Part shown: piece after piece, positions 7,767 to 15,574 of the stretch | Position numbering within the stretch: position 1 is the first letter of the stretch | Layout: every line of letters starts with the position of its first letter | Source of the DNA: Flavobacteriales bacterium | Lineage (GTDB): Bacteria; Bacteroidota; Bacteroidia; NS11-12g; UBA955 | Assembly (NCBI GenBank): GCA_947487055.1 | Contig: CANKVN010000014.1 | Span: 1-36,290, forward strand | DNA length: 36,290 nucleotides | Direction of reading: 5' to 3' | Notes under the pieces: model-generated | What the model saw: only the letters and a program-made list of their open reading frames with translations | What the model was told of the DNA's origin: nothing | Database searches by the model: none | Program-made: the position numbers and the translations under genes

Positions 7767-10058
7767 TCAGAACTTAATGACAATGCCACCAAGCATGTGT
7801 CTGGTTGCTTGTGGATACAAAAACACTTCCTGGGTGATATCGCGGCTGCCGTAGGTGTACATGAATGTATATCCGTTCGATGAATACTTGCTGTTAAAAA
7901 GGTTCAGGATCTGCAACTGCGCGGATACTGTTGTTCCTTTGTTTACCATAAATGTTTTTTGCAGCCATAGCTCCGCAAACTGGTAAGGATTTAAACTGCG
8001 GTAGCGATCGCCGGTATTGTCCAGATATTGGCGGCTAACAAACTTGTGCAGGTAGCGGATGTTCCATTGCCCCGGCAACTGGTACTCCAGCCATGCTCCG
8101 GCGTTTACTGCCGGCGACATTGCAATCGGAACGTTGCGGAAAACACTGTCCTTATTCACGTAGGTAAAATAGTCGGGAATAACGTTGGTGATGCTTTTGA
8201 TTTTATTTTGGCTCAGGGCAATATTGCCGCCAATGGTAACATGCTTTATGGGACGAATTTCGAATCCTGCCTCAATCCCGCGGCGGAAACTGGCTTCTGC
8301 GTTGCGCCTTAGGGCAGACCCTACATCGTTCACTTCACCGGTCAAAACCAACTGGTTTTTGTACTTCATGTAGTACAGGTTCACGAACAGGTTCATTTTT
8401 TCGGTTTGTCTGCTCCATCCCAATTCCCAGTCTGTGAGTTTCTCCGGCTTTGGTATGTCTCCGGATTTGTGGTCTGTGAAATCGCTTCTGGATGGCTCTC
8501 GCTGGGCAATGCCCATGCTGCCGTAAAAGCTGTTTGCATTTATTTGGTACATCAGGCCTGCTTTTGGGTTGAAAAAGCCAAAGTTCCCATTGAAATCAAT
8601 GGCCCTGAGGTCGTTGTCTGTTCCTGTTCCCCGGTGGGATACCTGCCTGTATTGCAAATCAATCCAGGCGTGCAAACCGGTGGATACTTCATGGTTCAGC
8701 TTGGCAAAGATGGTGGCGTCTGTTTTGTTGCCTCTTCCATTGTAATAAGGGTGGTTTGGACTTGCGGAAGGCGCAGCACTCGCCCATATTACACGGCCAA
8801 AATGTTTGCCCTGGTACTGGTTCAGGCCGGCGCCCAGAATAAAGTTGAAACGCTGTGTGTGGTAGTTCCAGTTCACATTGGTGCCAAGCAATGTATTGTC
8901 CAGCCACCTTCTTCGCACGATGTCACTCCGGAAAAGGGTATCCGTGCCAACAACAGTTGGCGGCAGCAGGTAATTGGATAGTTTATCCTGTGGTTTAAAC
9001 TGCTCGAAAAATCCGAAACCGTGGGTGAAGTAACCGGTTGCATACAGCTGGCTGTTTTTGCCGGTGTTGATGTTCAGGTATAGGTGATGGTGGTTTTGGG
9101 TGTAATCATCAACTTCTGAAGCATAGTTGTAATAATTATAGCTGCGGGGGTTTGAATTGAATAAATTGATGGAATCTGCAGGGTTTCTATAGGTTACTCC
9201 AAGGTTGCGGTAATAATGGTTTAGCAGGTCGCTGGAACTGCCGAATAATTTTTCTTTGGGAACACCCCACCATGCCTGATAGGTTTGTTCTTTGCCACCA
9301 AAGGAAAGCCATTTTGCTGACCAGTTTTTATGTTGGTAGCCTACGGATGTCATGTAGGAGCGGAGTTTGCTGTTGGCCCTGTCTACAAAGCCATCGCTGT
9401 TGATGGCGGAGAGCTTCACATCCACGGTCCAGTGCTGGTTGATTAATCCTGTTCCTGCGGAAATGGAATGTCTTAGGGTATTGAAACTGCCACCGGAATT
9501 GGACACCAGGACGTAGGGATTGTTTGAACTGTAGGTTTGCATGTTTACCGATGCGCCAAATGCTCCTGCTCCGTTGGTGCTGGTTCCCGCGCCACGCTGT
9601 ACCTGAACGCTTGCAAGGCTGCTTGCCATGTCGGGCATGTTTACCCAAAATGTTCCGTGGCTTTCTGCATCGTTGATGGGCACACCGTTTATGGTTACAT
9701 TGGTGCGTGTGGCATCGCTTCCGCGCACACGAATACCGGTATATCCAATTCCTGCTCCTGCGTCGCTGGTGATGGTGATGCCGGGTTGAAACTGTAGCAA
9801 TACGGGCAAATCCCTTCCGGTGTTCTGTATTTGAATTTCGGCCCTGCCTACTGTGGTTTGGGCAATAGGCGCTGCGCTTCCGGCGCGGGTTGCCGATACC
9901 ATAATGGCTTCAATGCTCTTGGACGGGGTGGTGGTGTCTGCCTGTGGGCCAATGCTGTCCGCAAATGCAGTATTGCGGTTGTTTGGCAGTGGCTTGATAG
10001 CGGCTTGCAGCAGCAGTGTCAATGAGAAAAATACAGTGATAAAGATGGTTTTTTTCAT
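7767..10058 (-). CDS. TonB-dependent outer-membrane receptor, TPP-riboswitch controlled (probable thiamin uptake)
   Basis: A 763-residue outer-membrane receptor. The start chosen is the ATG at 10058 (MKKTIFITVFF...), which gives a clean signal peptide. The longer frame up to 10124 would run through the riboswitch and is rejected. After the signal peptide comes a plug domain (about 45-170) with VSATRAG, GYTGIRVRGSDATRTNVTI and INGVPINDAESHGTFW, then a 22-strand type barrel ending in a C-terminal Phe. A TPP aptamer lies 48 nt upstream. THI-element-regulated TBDRs in Bacteroidota have been proposed as thiamin transporters (Rodionov's OMR1 class), and this fits. No thiamin biosynthesis or inner-membrane transport gene is nearby, so the substrate rests on the riboswitch alone. 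Confidence 0.88.
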   Translation of the reverse strand: MKKTIFITVFFSLTLLLQAAIKPLPNNRNTAFADSIGPQADTTTPSKSIEAIMVSATRAGSAAPIAQTTVGRAEIQIQNTGRDLPVLLQFQPGITITSDAGAGIGYTGIRVRGSDATRTNVTINGVPINDAESHGTFWVNMPDMASSLASVQVQRGAGTSTNGAGAFGASVNMQTYSSNNPYVLVSNSGGSFNTLRHSISAGTGLINQHWTVDVKLSAINSDGFVDRANSKLRSYMTSVGYQHKNWSAKWLSFGGKEQTYQAWWGVPKEKLFGSSSDLLNHYYRNLGVTYRNPADSINLFNSNPRSYNYYNYASEVDDYTQNHHHLYLNINTGKNSQLYATGYFTHGFGFFEQFKPQDKLSNYLLPPTVVGTDTLFRSDIVRRRWLDNTLLGTNVNWNYHTQRFNFILGAGLNQYQGKHFGRVIWASAAPSASPNHPYYNGRGNKTDATIFAKLNHEVSTGLHAWIDLQYRQVSHRGTGTDNDLRAIDFNGNFGFFNPKAGLMYQINANSFYGSMGIAQREPSRSDFTDHKSGDIPKPEKLTDWELGWSRQTEKMNLFVNLYYMKYKNQLVLTGEVNDVGSALRRNAEASFRRGIEAGFEIRPIKHVTIGGNIALSQNKIKSITNVIPDYFTYVNKDSVFRNVPIAMSPAVNAGAWLEYQLPGQWNIRYLHKFVSRQYLDNTGDRYRSLNPYQFAELWLQKTFMVNKGTTVSAQLQILNLFNSKYSSNGYTFMYTYGSRDITQEVFLYPQATRHMLGGIVIKF

Positions 10059-10082
10059 GGATGCATATAGTTTTCTGCATCC
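10059..10082 (-). promoter_or_regulatory. Start-codon-adjacent sequestor hairpin of the TPP leader
   Basis: The minus strand reads GGATGCA, a 10-nt loop, then TGCATCC directly followed by the ATG at 10058. This perfect 7-bp stem would bury the ribosome landing site. Its 5' arm is also complementary to the aptamer's 5' flank (10179-10187), so the two pairings exclude each other. The structure is seen in sequence; the switching role is inferred. Confidence 0.55.
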
Positions 10083-10105
10083 GAAGCACCCCTGATAAGG
10101 TGGGA

Positions 10106-10184
10106 CATTTCCCTGCGCAGGCATTATCCTGATCAGGTATTGCGGGTATTGTCTCAGCGTTCCTTTACGGAAGCACCCCGAATG
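10106..10184 (-). ncRNA. TPP riboswitch aptamer (THI element)
   Basis: Read on the minus strand, all conserved THI-box segments appear in order: CGGGGTGC (10173-10180), GCTGAGA, ACCCG, ACCTGATC (10131-10138), GGATAATGCC (10120-10129) and GCGCAGGGA (consensus GCGTAGGGA, one difference). Stems also fit: P1 CATT/AATG (10181-10184 with 10106-10109), P2 CGGG/CCCG, P3 TTCC/GGAA and P5 AGG/CCT. The element binds thiamin pyrophosphate and normally represses the gene downstream. It lies between a Bacteroidota promoter and the TBDR start, with no obvious intrinsic terminator in between, which favours translational control. Confidence 0.93.
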
Positions 10185-10189
10185 CAGTA

Positions 10190-10222
10190 CAAAGGTAATT
10201 TAATTGACCAGATATTGGCCAA
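10190..10222 (-). promoter_or_regulatory. Promoter of the TPP-riboswitch transcript
   Basis: The minus strand carries TTG (10220-10222), a 22-nt spacer and TACCTTTG (10190-10197), matching the Bacteroidota TTG...TAnnTTTG promoter. Transcription should start a few nt downstream, around 10183-10187, at the 5' edge of the riboswitch leader. Confidence 0.65.
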
Positions 10223-10227
10223 TCTGG
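10208..10227. repeat. Inverted repeat overlapping the -33 element
   Basis: CCAGAT (10208-10213) and ATCTGG (10222-10227) flank an 8-nt loop. The repeat lies over the TTG element of the TBDR promoter and about 45 nt before the end of the asd reading frame's upstream neighbour region (asd stop is at 10253, reading away). It could be an operator or chance; there is no U-tract that would make it a terminator. Confidence 0.25.
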
Positions 10228-10252
10228 GAGAAATCGATAAAAAGGATTTTTA

Positions 10253-11248
10253 TTAATGCTTAATGAAACCTTTTTCCAGCAGCAGTTCGGCAACCTGCAC
10301 GGCATTGGTGGCCGCGCCTTTTCTGAGGTTGTCGCTCACCACCCAAAGGTTCAGGGTGTTTGCCTGGCTTTCATCGCGGCGTATGCGGCCCACAAATACA
10401 TCATCCTTGTCGTGGCTCCAAATGGGCATGGGATAGATGTTGTGCTGCACATCATCCTGAACCACCACGCCGGGTGCTGCGGCTAGTATATTTCTTACCT
10501 CTTCCAGGTTGAAATCCCGCTCAAACTCAACATTGATACTTTCACTATGGCCGCCGGTTGTGGGCACACGAACCGTGGTGGCTGTTACCCCAATTTCCTG
10601 GTTCTCCAGGATTTTACGGGTTTCGTTCACCATTTTCATTTCTTCTTTGGTGTAGCCGTTTTCCTGAAATACATCAATATGGGGTAGGATGTTGCGGTCG
10701 ATGGGGTGTGGGTAAACGGGTGTAACCACTGTTCCGCTGCGTTCTGCATCCATTTGTGCTACTGCTTTTTGGCCGGTTCCGGTAACGCTTTGGTACGTAC
10801 TCGCCACAATCCGCTTGATGGAATATCGATCATGCAACGGTTTTAGGGCCACCACCATTTGGATGGTGCTGCAATTTGGGTTTGCAATGATATGGTTTTC
10901 CTGTTTTAGCGCATGCGCATTCACTTCCGGCACCAGCAGCGGAATATCGTTTTCCATGCGCCATGCGCTGCTGTTGTCTACCACATAGGTGCCTTTGGCA
11001 GCGAAAAGAGGCGCAAATTCTTTGCTAACGCTTCCACCGGCACTGAAGAGGGCCAGATCCGGTGCTGCCTCAATGGCATTTGCTATGGAAACCACCGTCC
11101 AGGTTTTGTTGTTAAAGGTTATGGCTTTCCCAACGCTGTTTTCGCTGGCAACGGGTATGAGTTCCGAAACCGGGAAATTGCGCTCCTCCAGCACCTGCAA
11201 TATTTTGGAACCTACCAGTCCGGTAACACCAACAACCGCTACTTTCAC
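10253..11248 (-). CDS. asd: Aspartate-semialdehyde dehydrogenase
   Basis: A 331-residue enzyme that reduces aspartyl-4-phosphate to aspartate-4-semialdehyde with NADPH, the branch point to lysine/diaminopimelate, threonine and methionine. Visible motifs are the N-terminal Rossmann GVTGLVGSKIL (residues 7-17), SAGGSVSKEFAP (about 69), the catalytic Cys in NPNCST (about residue 126), and the substrate-binding region around TTGGHSES with its His. Length is typical of the bacterial enzyme. The start lies 3 nt after the stop of the small lipoprotein gene, so the two are probably co-translated. There is no clear terminator after the stop. Confidence 0.95.
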   Translation of the reverse strand: MKVAVVGVTGLVGSKILQVLEERNFPVSELIPVASENSVGKAITFNNKTWTVVSIANAIEAAPDLALFSAGGSVSKEFAPLFAAKGTYVVDNSSAWRMENDIPLLVPEVNAHALKQENHIIANPNCSTIQMVVALKPLHDRYSIKRIVASTYQSVTGTGQKAVAQMDAERSGTVVTPVYPHPIDRNILPHIDVFQENGYTKEEMKMVNETRKILENQEIGVTATTVRVPTTGGHSESINVEFERDFNLEEVRNILAAAPGVVVQDDVQHNIYPMPIWSHDKDDVFVGRIRRDESQANTLNLWVVSDNLRKGAATNAVQVAELLLEKGFIKH

Positions 11249-11251
11249 TGT

Positions 11252-11512
11252 TTATTTTCCTTCCTCGGTAGAAATAATCAGTTTAGGCTCTTCTACCTGT
11301 GGGTTTTTTACAGGGTCTGGTAAAGGGGCTTTTGCTGCAGTGTCAGGGCGTTTTGCATCCTGTTGCTCCAGTTTTTCGAAATCGGATTCCTGACGCTCAC
11401 TGTCCATGCTATCCTGTTCTTTTTTTTCTTCTTCGGTGTATGCACCATCGCCGGAACAAGCAGCAGTAAACAAAAGACAAGTTATGCCTAACAAAAGAAA
11501 TAGGTGTTTCAT
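11252..11512 (-). CDS. Small acidic putative lipoprotein, unknown function
   Basis: An 86-residue protein with a lipoprotein signal (MKHLFLLLGITCLLFTAAC; lipobox TAAC, Cys about residue 19). A short, highly charged low-complexity segment follows (Glu/Asp/Lys/Gln-rich, about 25-55) and then a Pro-rich tail. The mature part has no recognisable fold and is likely disordered. It sits 3 nt upstream of asd and 32 nt downstream of the TrpF-like gene. Its own -7 box lies 5 nt before the ATG. The lipobox and tight operon placement argue that it is a real gene; its role is unknown. Confidence 0.7.
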   Translation of the reverse strand: MKHLFLLLGITCLLFTAACSGDGAYTEEEKKEQDSMDSERQESDFEKLEQQDAKRPDTAAKAPLPDPVKNPQVEEPKLIISTEEGK

Positions 11513-11517
11513 AAAGG

Positions 11518-11525
11518 CAAAATTA
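11518..11525 (-). promoter_or_regulatory. -7 box 5 nt upstream of the small lipoprotein gene
   Basis: The minus strand reads TAATTTTG, matching TAnnTTTG, with only CCTTT between it and the ATG at 11512. A TTG lies 12 nt upstream, which is shorter than usual. If active, it would give an almost leaderless mRNA for the lipoprotein and asd. Confidence 0.4.
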
Positions 11526-11544
11526 ATACGCTGAATTCAATTCT

Positions 11545-12063
11545 TTAGAGAATTTCCAACGCTTCGAAAAAATCGTTCCATTCGGAAAAGTCTTTTATGC
11601 CTGTGGAAACCGACTCAAAGCAATCGATACTGATACCCCAGGGCTCATTGCTCATAAGTATTTCAGCTGTTTCGGTTGTGGGGATTACGGCGCAATAGGT
11701 ATTCTCCGAAACAACAAGTGCAGGCACATGGGAAATAGCGTCGGTTATGGGATTGGATGTTTTTACAATCCAGGTTAGCTGTTGGGATGCGAACTGGTCT
11801 TTTAGTGTAGAAAATGCGGTTTCTTCAACCTCCATTCCGCTTACCGGTATTAGGTTTAGCAGGGTTTCTATTTTTTGTACCGTTGCTTCAGGCCCAATTT
11901 CCAGGATTATATCCGGACCGGCACACCAGCCTATTATTTCCTGAATGGTGGAAGCCGGTAGGTCATTGTCGCTGCCGACAGCAAAACCAATGCACTCAGC
12001 CATTACAGCAGCTGCATAGCGGGCATCGGAAAGGTCGCGGATGTTGTTGAATTTAATTTTCAT
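11545..12063 (-). CDS. Degenerate TrpF-like (phosphoribosylanthranilate isomerase fold) protein
   Basis: A 172-residue protein that resembles TrpF at both ends: KFNNIRDLSDARYAAAVMAECIGF corresponds to the family's KICGIxxxEDAxxAxxxGADxxGF, and IDCFESVSTGIKDFSEWNDFFEAL corresponds to LDxxSGVExxPGxKD. The catalytic Cys of the KICG motif is Asn here and the middle of the barrel is shortened (typical TrpF is about 200 residues). No other trp gene is nearby. I infer a TrpF-derived protein that lacks isomerase activity or has a changed reaction; the family match is by eye. It lies 36 nt after pdhC and 32 nt before the small lipoprotein gene, in the same run. Confidence 0.6.
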   Translation of the reverse strand: MKIKFNNIRDLSDARYAAAVMAECIGFAVGSDNDLPASTIQEIIGWCAGPDIILEIGPEATVQKIETLLNLIPVSGMEVEETAFSTLKDQFASQQLTWIVKTSNPITDAISHVPALVVSENTYCAVIPTTETAEILMSNEPWGISIDCFESVSTGIKDFSEWNDFFEALEIL

Positions 12064-12099
12064 AAAAGGTCAGCGAAGCCCCGGTGGGAGGCTACAGCC

Positions 12100-13335
12100 T
12101 TAAACCAGCATTTTCACAGGCTCTTCTAGGAATGCCTTGAAGGTGTTGAGGAAGGAAGCTCCAATGGCGCCATCCACCACGCGGTGGTCGCAGCTAAGGG
12201 TCACTTTCATGGTTTTAACAGGCTTGATTTCTCCGTTAACTACACCCACTGTATCTTTTACTGCGCCAACAGCCATGATGCAGGCATCGGGCGGGTTGAT
12301 GATGGCGGTAAATTCTTCAATACCAAACATACCAAGGTTGCTGATGGTAAAGGTATTACCAGCCCAATCCTGGGGTTGAAGTTTCTTTTCTTTGGCGCGT
12401 TTGCCGTAATCTTTTACTTCGGTGCTGATGTGGCTGAGGCTTTTTTGGTCTGCAAAGCGCACCACAGGCACCAGCAAGCCTTCTTCTACAGCCATGGCTA
12501 TACCAATATGGATATGGTGATTGTAGCGGATTTTGGTGCCCAGCCAGCTGCTGTTTACCTTCGGGTGTTTGCGCAAGGCAGAAGCCACCGCTTTGATAAC
12601 CAGGTCGTTCATGCTGATTTTCACATCGCTGATGGCATTCATTTGTTCGCGGGCCGCAACTGCATTGTCCATGTTTATTTCCATGGTCAGATAGAAATGC
12701 GGTGCTCCGAATTTGCTTTCGCTGAGGCGTGCAGCAATGGTTTTGCGCATCTGGCTCACGGCTACTTCTTCGAAGCTTTCGGTTCCGGAAACGTATGATA
12801 TGGCGGGGGCGGATGCTGAAGCGGCAGCAGGGGTAAATTCCTCAATATCCTTGCGGATGATGCGGCCATTTTCTCCTGATCCCTGCACCTGGTGCAGGTC
12901 AATGCCTTTTTCTTCTGCCAGTTTTTTGGCCAAAGGAGAAGCTTTCAGGCGGTCGTCGGCACTGGTTGTGGTAATAGGTGCTGCAACCGGTGCGGCAGCC
13001 GTCTGCTGAGGAGCAGGGGCAGAAACCGTTTCGGCGGCAGGTGCTGCAGAAACAGCCGGTGCTGCCGGTGCTCCGCTGAGGAATGACTGATAGTCATCTC
13101 CGGGATTTCCAACAACAGCAATCACACCATCAACAGGGATGGCGCTGCCTTCTTCCACCAGGTACAGGATGCTGCCCTTGGCATACACCTCCATATCCAT
13201 GGTGGCTTTGTCGGTTTCCACTTCAGCAAGTACATCACCGCTTTTCACGGTATCACCAACTTTGTAATTCCACTTCACAATGACACCTTCGGTCATCGTA
13301 TCGCTCATTTTGGGCAATTTAACTGCTTCTGCCAT
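12100..13335 (-). CDS. pdhC: Pyruvate dehydrogenase complex E2, dihydrolipoamide acetyltransferase
   Basis: The E2 core of the pyruvate dehydrogenase complex, which moves the acetyl group from E1 to CoA via lipoyl-lysine. The start taken is the ATG at 13335 (MAEAVKLPKMSDTMTEG), giving 411 residues; the TTG at 13347 is unlikely. Domains: a single N-terminal lipoyl domain with the modified Lys in ETDKATM (about residue 43), an Ala/Pro-rich linker (about 90-125), a peripheral subunit-binding domain (SPLAKKLAEEKGIDLHQVQGSG), a second linker, and the catalytic domain ending in the CDHRVVDG active site (His about 384). E1 and E3 are not in the window. The PKMSDTMTEG and short-linker form is typical of PDH rather than the oxoglutarate enzyme. 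Confidence 0.93.
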   Translation of the reverse strand: MAEAVKLPKMSDTMTEGVIVKWNYKVGDTVKSGDVLAEVETDKATMDMEVYAKGSILYLVEEGSAIPVDGVIAVVGNPGDDYQSFLSGAPAAPAVSAAPAAETVSAPAPQQTAAAPVAAPITTTSADDRLKASPLAKKLAEEKGIDLHQVQGSGENGRIIRKDIEEFTPAAASASAPAISYVSGTESFEEVAVSQMRKTIAARLSESKFGAPHFYLTMEINMDNAVAAREQMNAISDVKISMNDLVIKAVASALRKHPKVNSSWLGTKIRYNHHIHIGIAMAVEEGLLVPVVRFADQKSLSHISTEVKDYGKRAKEKKLQPQDWAGNTFTISNLGMFGIEEFTAIINPPDACIMAVGAVKDTVGVVNGEIKPVKTMKVTLSCDHRVVDGAIGASFLNTFKAFLEEPVKMLV

Positions 13336-13344
13336 ATCAGTTGG

Positions 13345-13352
13345 CAAAGATA
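13345..13352 (-). promoter_or_regulatory. -7 box 9 nt upstream of pdhC
   Basis: The minus strand reads TATCTTTG (TAnnTTTG), 9 nt before the ATG at 13335, with a TTG 15 nt further upstream. This supports the ATG at 13335 over the TTG at 13347, which would fall inside the promoter box. Confidence 0.5.
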
Positions 13353-13530
13353 ATGCAATTAGGTGTTCAATTTTGGACTAGCATTTAAGGCTGTTTAAGG
13401 TTTTTGGGTAAAAGGTTGTAATTGCTTATTTGTTTTAGTTCCAAGGCTGATTGTAAACACAGACAAGGCATTGGGTTGGATGTGACAGAAATGTTGACAG
13501 GATTTATCGCACATGAATTACATTCGCATC

Positions 13531-14334
13531 ATGTCCCAGCATTTTCCTTTCGAAGCCTTTCTTGGCCATGTTATGCAAAACGGCACTCCCAAAACTGACC
13601 GCACCGGTACCGGTACGGTGAGCGTTTTCGGAGGGCAGCTGCGTTTCAACCTGCAAGAGGGTTTCCCGCTGATTACCACCAAAAAAGTCCACCTCAAGAG
13701 CATTATTTATGAACTCTTGTGGTTTTTGAAAGGGGAAACCAACGTTGCTTACCTCAAGGAACATGGCGTGAGTATCTGGGACGAATGGGCAAACGAAAAC
13801 GGAGAACTGGGCCCCGTTTACGGCAAGCAGTGGCGCAGCTGGGAGGCCAAAGATGGCCGTATAATTGACCAGATTTCCGAAGCCCTGCACCTGATAAAAA
13901 ACAACCCCGACAGCCGCCGTATTTTGGTGAACGCATGGAATGTGGGCGAAATAGACAAAATGGCCCTGATGCCCTGCCATACCATGTTTCAGTTTTATGT
14001 GGCAGACGGAAAATTGAGTTGCCAGCTGTACCAGCGAAGTGCGGATTTGTTTTTGGGTGTGCCCTTCAATATTGCCAGCTACGCCCTCTTAACCATGATG
14101 ATGGCCCAGGTTTGCGGCCTGCAGTGCGGCGATTTTGTGCACACGTTTGGCGATGCGCACATTTATAGCAACCACTTCGAGCAGGTGAAGGAACAGCTAA
14201 GCCGCGAACCCCGTTCGTATCCGCAAATGAAACTCAATCCGGATGTAACAGACCTCTTTGCCTTCGATTATAGCGATTTTACCCTTGAAAACTACGATCC
14301 CTGGCCTGCAATTAAGGCCCAGGTGGCGGTTTAG
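13531..14334 (+). CDS. thyA: Thymidylate synthase
   Basis: A 267-residue ThyA that methylates dUMP to dTMP with methylene-tetrahydrofolate. Motifs include [12 protein letters not shown] (about 23), the dUMP-binding/catalytic [11 protein letters not shown] with the nucleophile Cys at about residue 149, [22 protein letters not shown], and the HIYSNH region. The start at 13531 ([10 protein letters not shown]) gives the usual ThyA length; an upstream in-frame ATG at 13513 would add six residues and cannot be excluded. It is divergent from pdhC across about 195 bp and followed after 146 bp by the ureohydrolase-like gene. No folate gene is adjacent. Confidence 0.96.
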   Translation: MSQHFPFEAFLGHVMQNGTPKTDRTGTGTVSVFGGQLRFNLQEGFPLITTKKVHLKSIIYELLWFLKGETNVAYLKEHGVSIWDEWANENGELGPVYGKQWRSWEAKDGRIIDQISEALHLIKNNPDSRRILVNAWNVGEIDKMALMPCHTMFQFYVADGKLSCQLYQRSADLFLGVPFNIASYALLTMMMAQVCGLQCGDFVHTFGDAHIYSNHFEQVKEQLSREPRSYPQMKLNPDVTDLFAFDYSDFTLENYDPWPAIKAQVAV

Positions 14335-14480
14335 CGGTATTTTGATGCCGGTAATTGTGGTGCCTGATTGGGTTGCCAAAAACCAGCTGCAAGGCTGAAA
14401 ATAGGAGTCAGCGTTTTGTTTATTGTACATGTGCATGAATACTCCCTTGGCAATCGTGGTTTCGGTGCGAAATTGCAGCC

Positions 14481-15569
14481 ATGCTTGATGCCTTTTTTGA
14501 GCCCGTGGATAATGCCATTTGGGCGCCTTTTCGCAACAACGATTCGCTACTGGGTGGTAAAATGAGCATCCATGGACACACCTTCCCAAAATTAAAAAAT
14601 ATTCAGCTGGCCATTGTGGGTGCAGGCTATCCCGCCGATGAGGTGCGGAAGAAGCTATATGGCCTTGCCTGGCGTTTCGATCGACTAGGAATGGCAGACC
14701 TGGGCAACCTGAAATTGAGCGGTGATGCCAACAGCCGTCAGTTTGCCATGAGCGAAGCCATCGGTGAGTTGCTCAATGCAGGTATCAAGGTTTTGGTTAT
14801 TGGCCACGATCCATTGTTGATTTATGGATATTATAAGGCTTACCGCCAAACAAAAGAGCCGGTGGAAGTGGTGAAGGTGAGCCCGGATGTGGACCTCGAT
14901 GAAGGCACACCATTGAGGCAGATATTGGTAGAAAAGCCAAGTTACCTGTTCAATATCGATTTTTTGGGTACCCAGGGTTATTACATCAACAACCAAACCG
15001 CTGCGGTGCTGGATAAAATGTATTTCGAAAACCACCGATTGGGTGAAATCCGCACCGATATTGAGGAATCGGAACCCATACTACGCAGTGCACACATGAT
15101 GATGTTTGATATGAATGCCTGCCGTTATGCCGATTCGCCGGGTACTATGCTGCAAAGTCCAAATGGCTTGTATGCCGAGGAGGCGGCCAGGCTGGCCAGG
15201 TATGCAGGCGTTAGCAATACGCTTAGTTCTGCTTATTTCTATGGCCTCAATCCGGATAATGCGCACGACGCAGACCATGTGTTGCTCTCGCAAATGCTTT
15301 GGTATTTTATAGACGGATATTGTGCCCGGTTCAACGATCACCCCATACACAACCACGAAGATTTTCTGATTTACCGAAACAGGCTCAGCAGCACCGGTCA
15401 TGAAATTATTTTCTATAAAAGCCGCAAAAGCAACCGCTGGTGGATGGAAATTCCGCATCCCTACGATAAAAAATCCTTTTTTATAGGTTGCAGTTACAAA
15501 GATTATCAAACGGTGTGCAACGATGAAATGCCGGACCGCTGGTGGCGCGCCTATCAGCGTTTGATGTGA
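14481..15569 (+). CDS. Ureohydrolase-fold (arginase/formimidoylglutamase-like) protein with altered metal ligands
   Basis: A 362-residue protein whose middle resembles the arginase/agmatinase/HutG fold. VLVIGHDPLL (about 112) corresponds to GGGHD, VVKVSPDVDLDE (about 135) to the DAHxD strand, NIDFLGTQGY to the IGxQ segment, and MMFDMNACRYADSPGT (about 210) to the SFDxDxxxxxDAPG strand. Active ureohydrolases bind two Mn(II) through His, four Asp and a second His. Here DAHxD reads SPDVD and the DxD of the last motif reads DMN, so about three ligands look changed. It may be a non-catalytic or re-purposed member. A C-terminal region (about 285-362) with SRKSNRWWMEIPHPYDKKSF is not part of the classic fold. 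It lies 146 bp after thyA. Confidence 0.68.
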   Translation: MLDAFFEPVDNAIWAPFRNNDSLLGGKMSIHGHTFPKLKNIQLAIVGAGYPADEVRKKLYGLAWRFDRLGMADLGNLKLSGDANSRQFAMSEAIGELLNAGIKVLVIGHDPLLIYGYYKAYRQTKEPVEVVKVSPDVDLDEGTPLRQILVEKPSYLFNIDFLGTQGYYINNQTAAVLDKMYFENHRLGEIRTDIEESEPILRSAHMMMFDMNACRYADSPGTMLQSPNGLYAEEAARLARYAGVSNTLSSAYFYGLNPDNAHDADHVLLSQMLWYFIDGYCARFNDHPIHNHEDFLIYRNRLSSTGHEIIFYKSRKSNRWWMEIPHPYDKKSFFIGCSYKDYQTVCNDEMPDRWWRAYQRLM

Positions 15570-15574
15570 TTTTG

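Noticed and set aside
7767-10058. Assignment of the riboswitch-controlled receptor to heme, siderophore or cobalamin
   Set aside because: The aptamer has all conserved TPP (THI) segments and none of the B12-box features; substrate call is left at thiamin or its phosphates.
10059-10124. N-terminal extension of the TBDR to 10124
   Set aside because: These codons are translated TPP riboswitch sequence; the start at 10058 gives a clean signal peptide.
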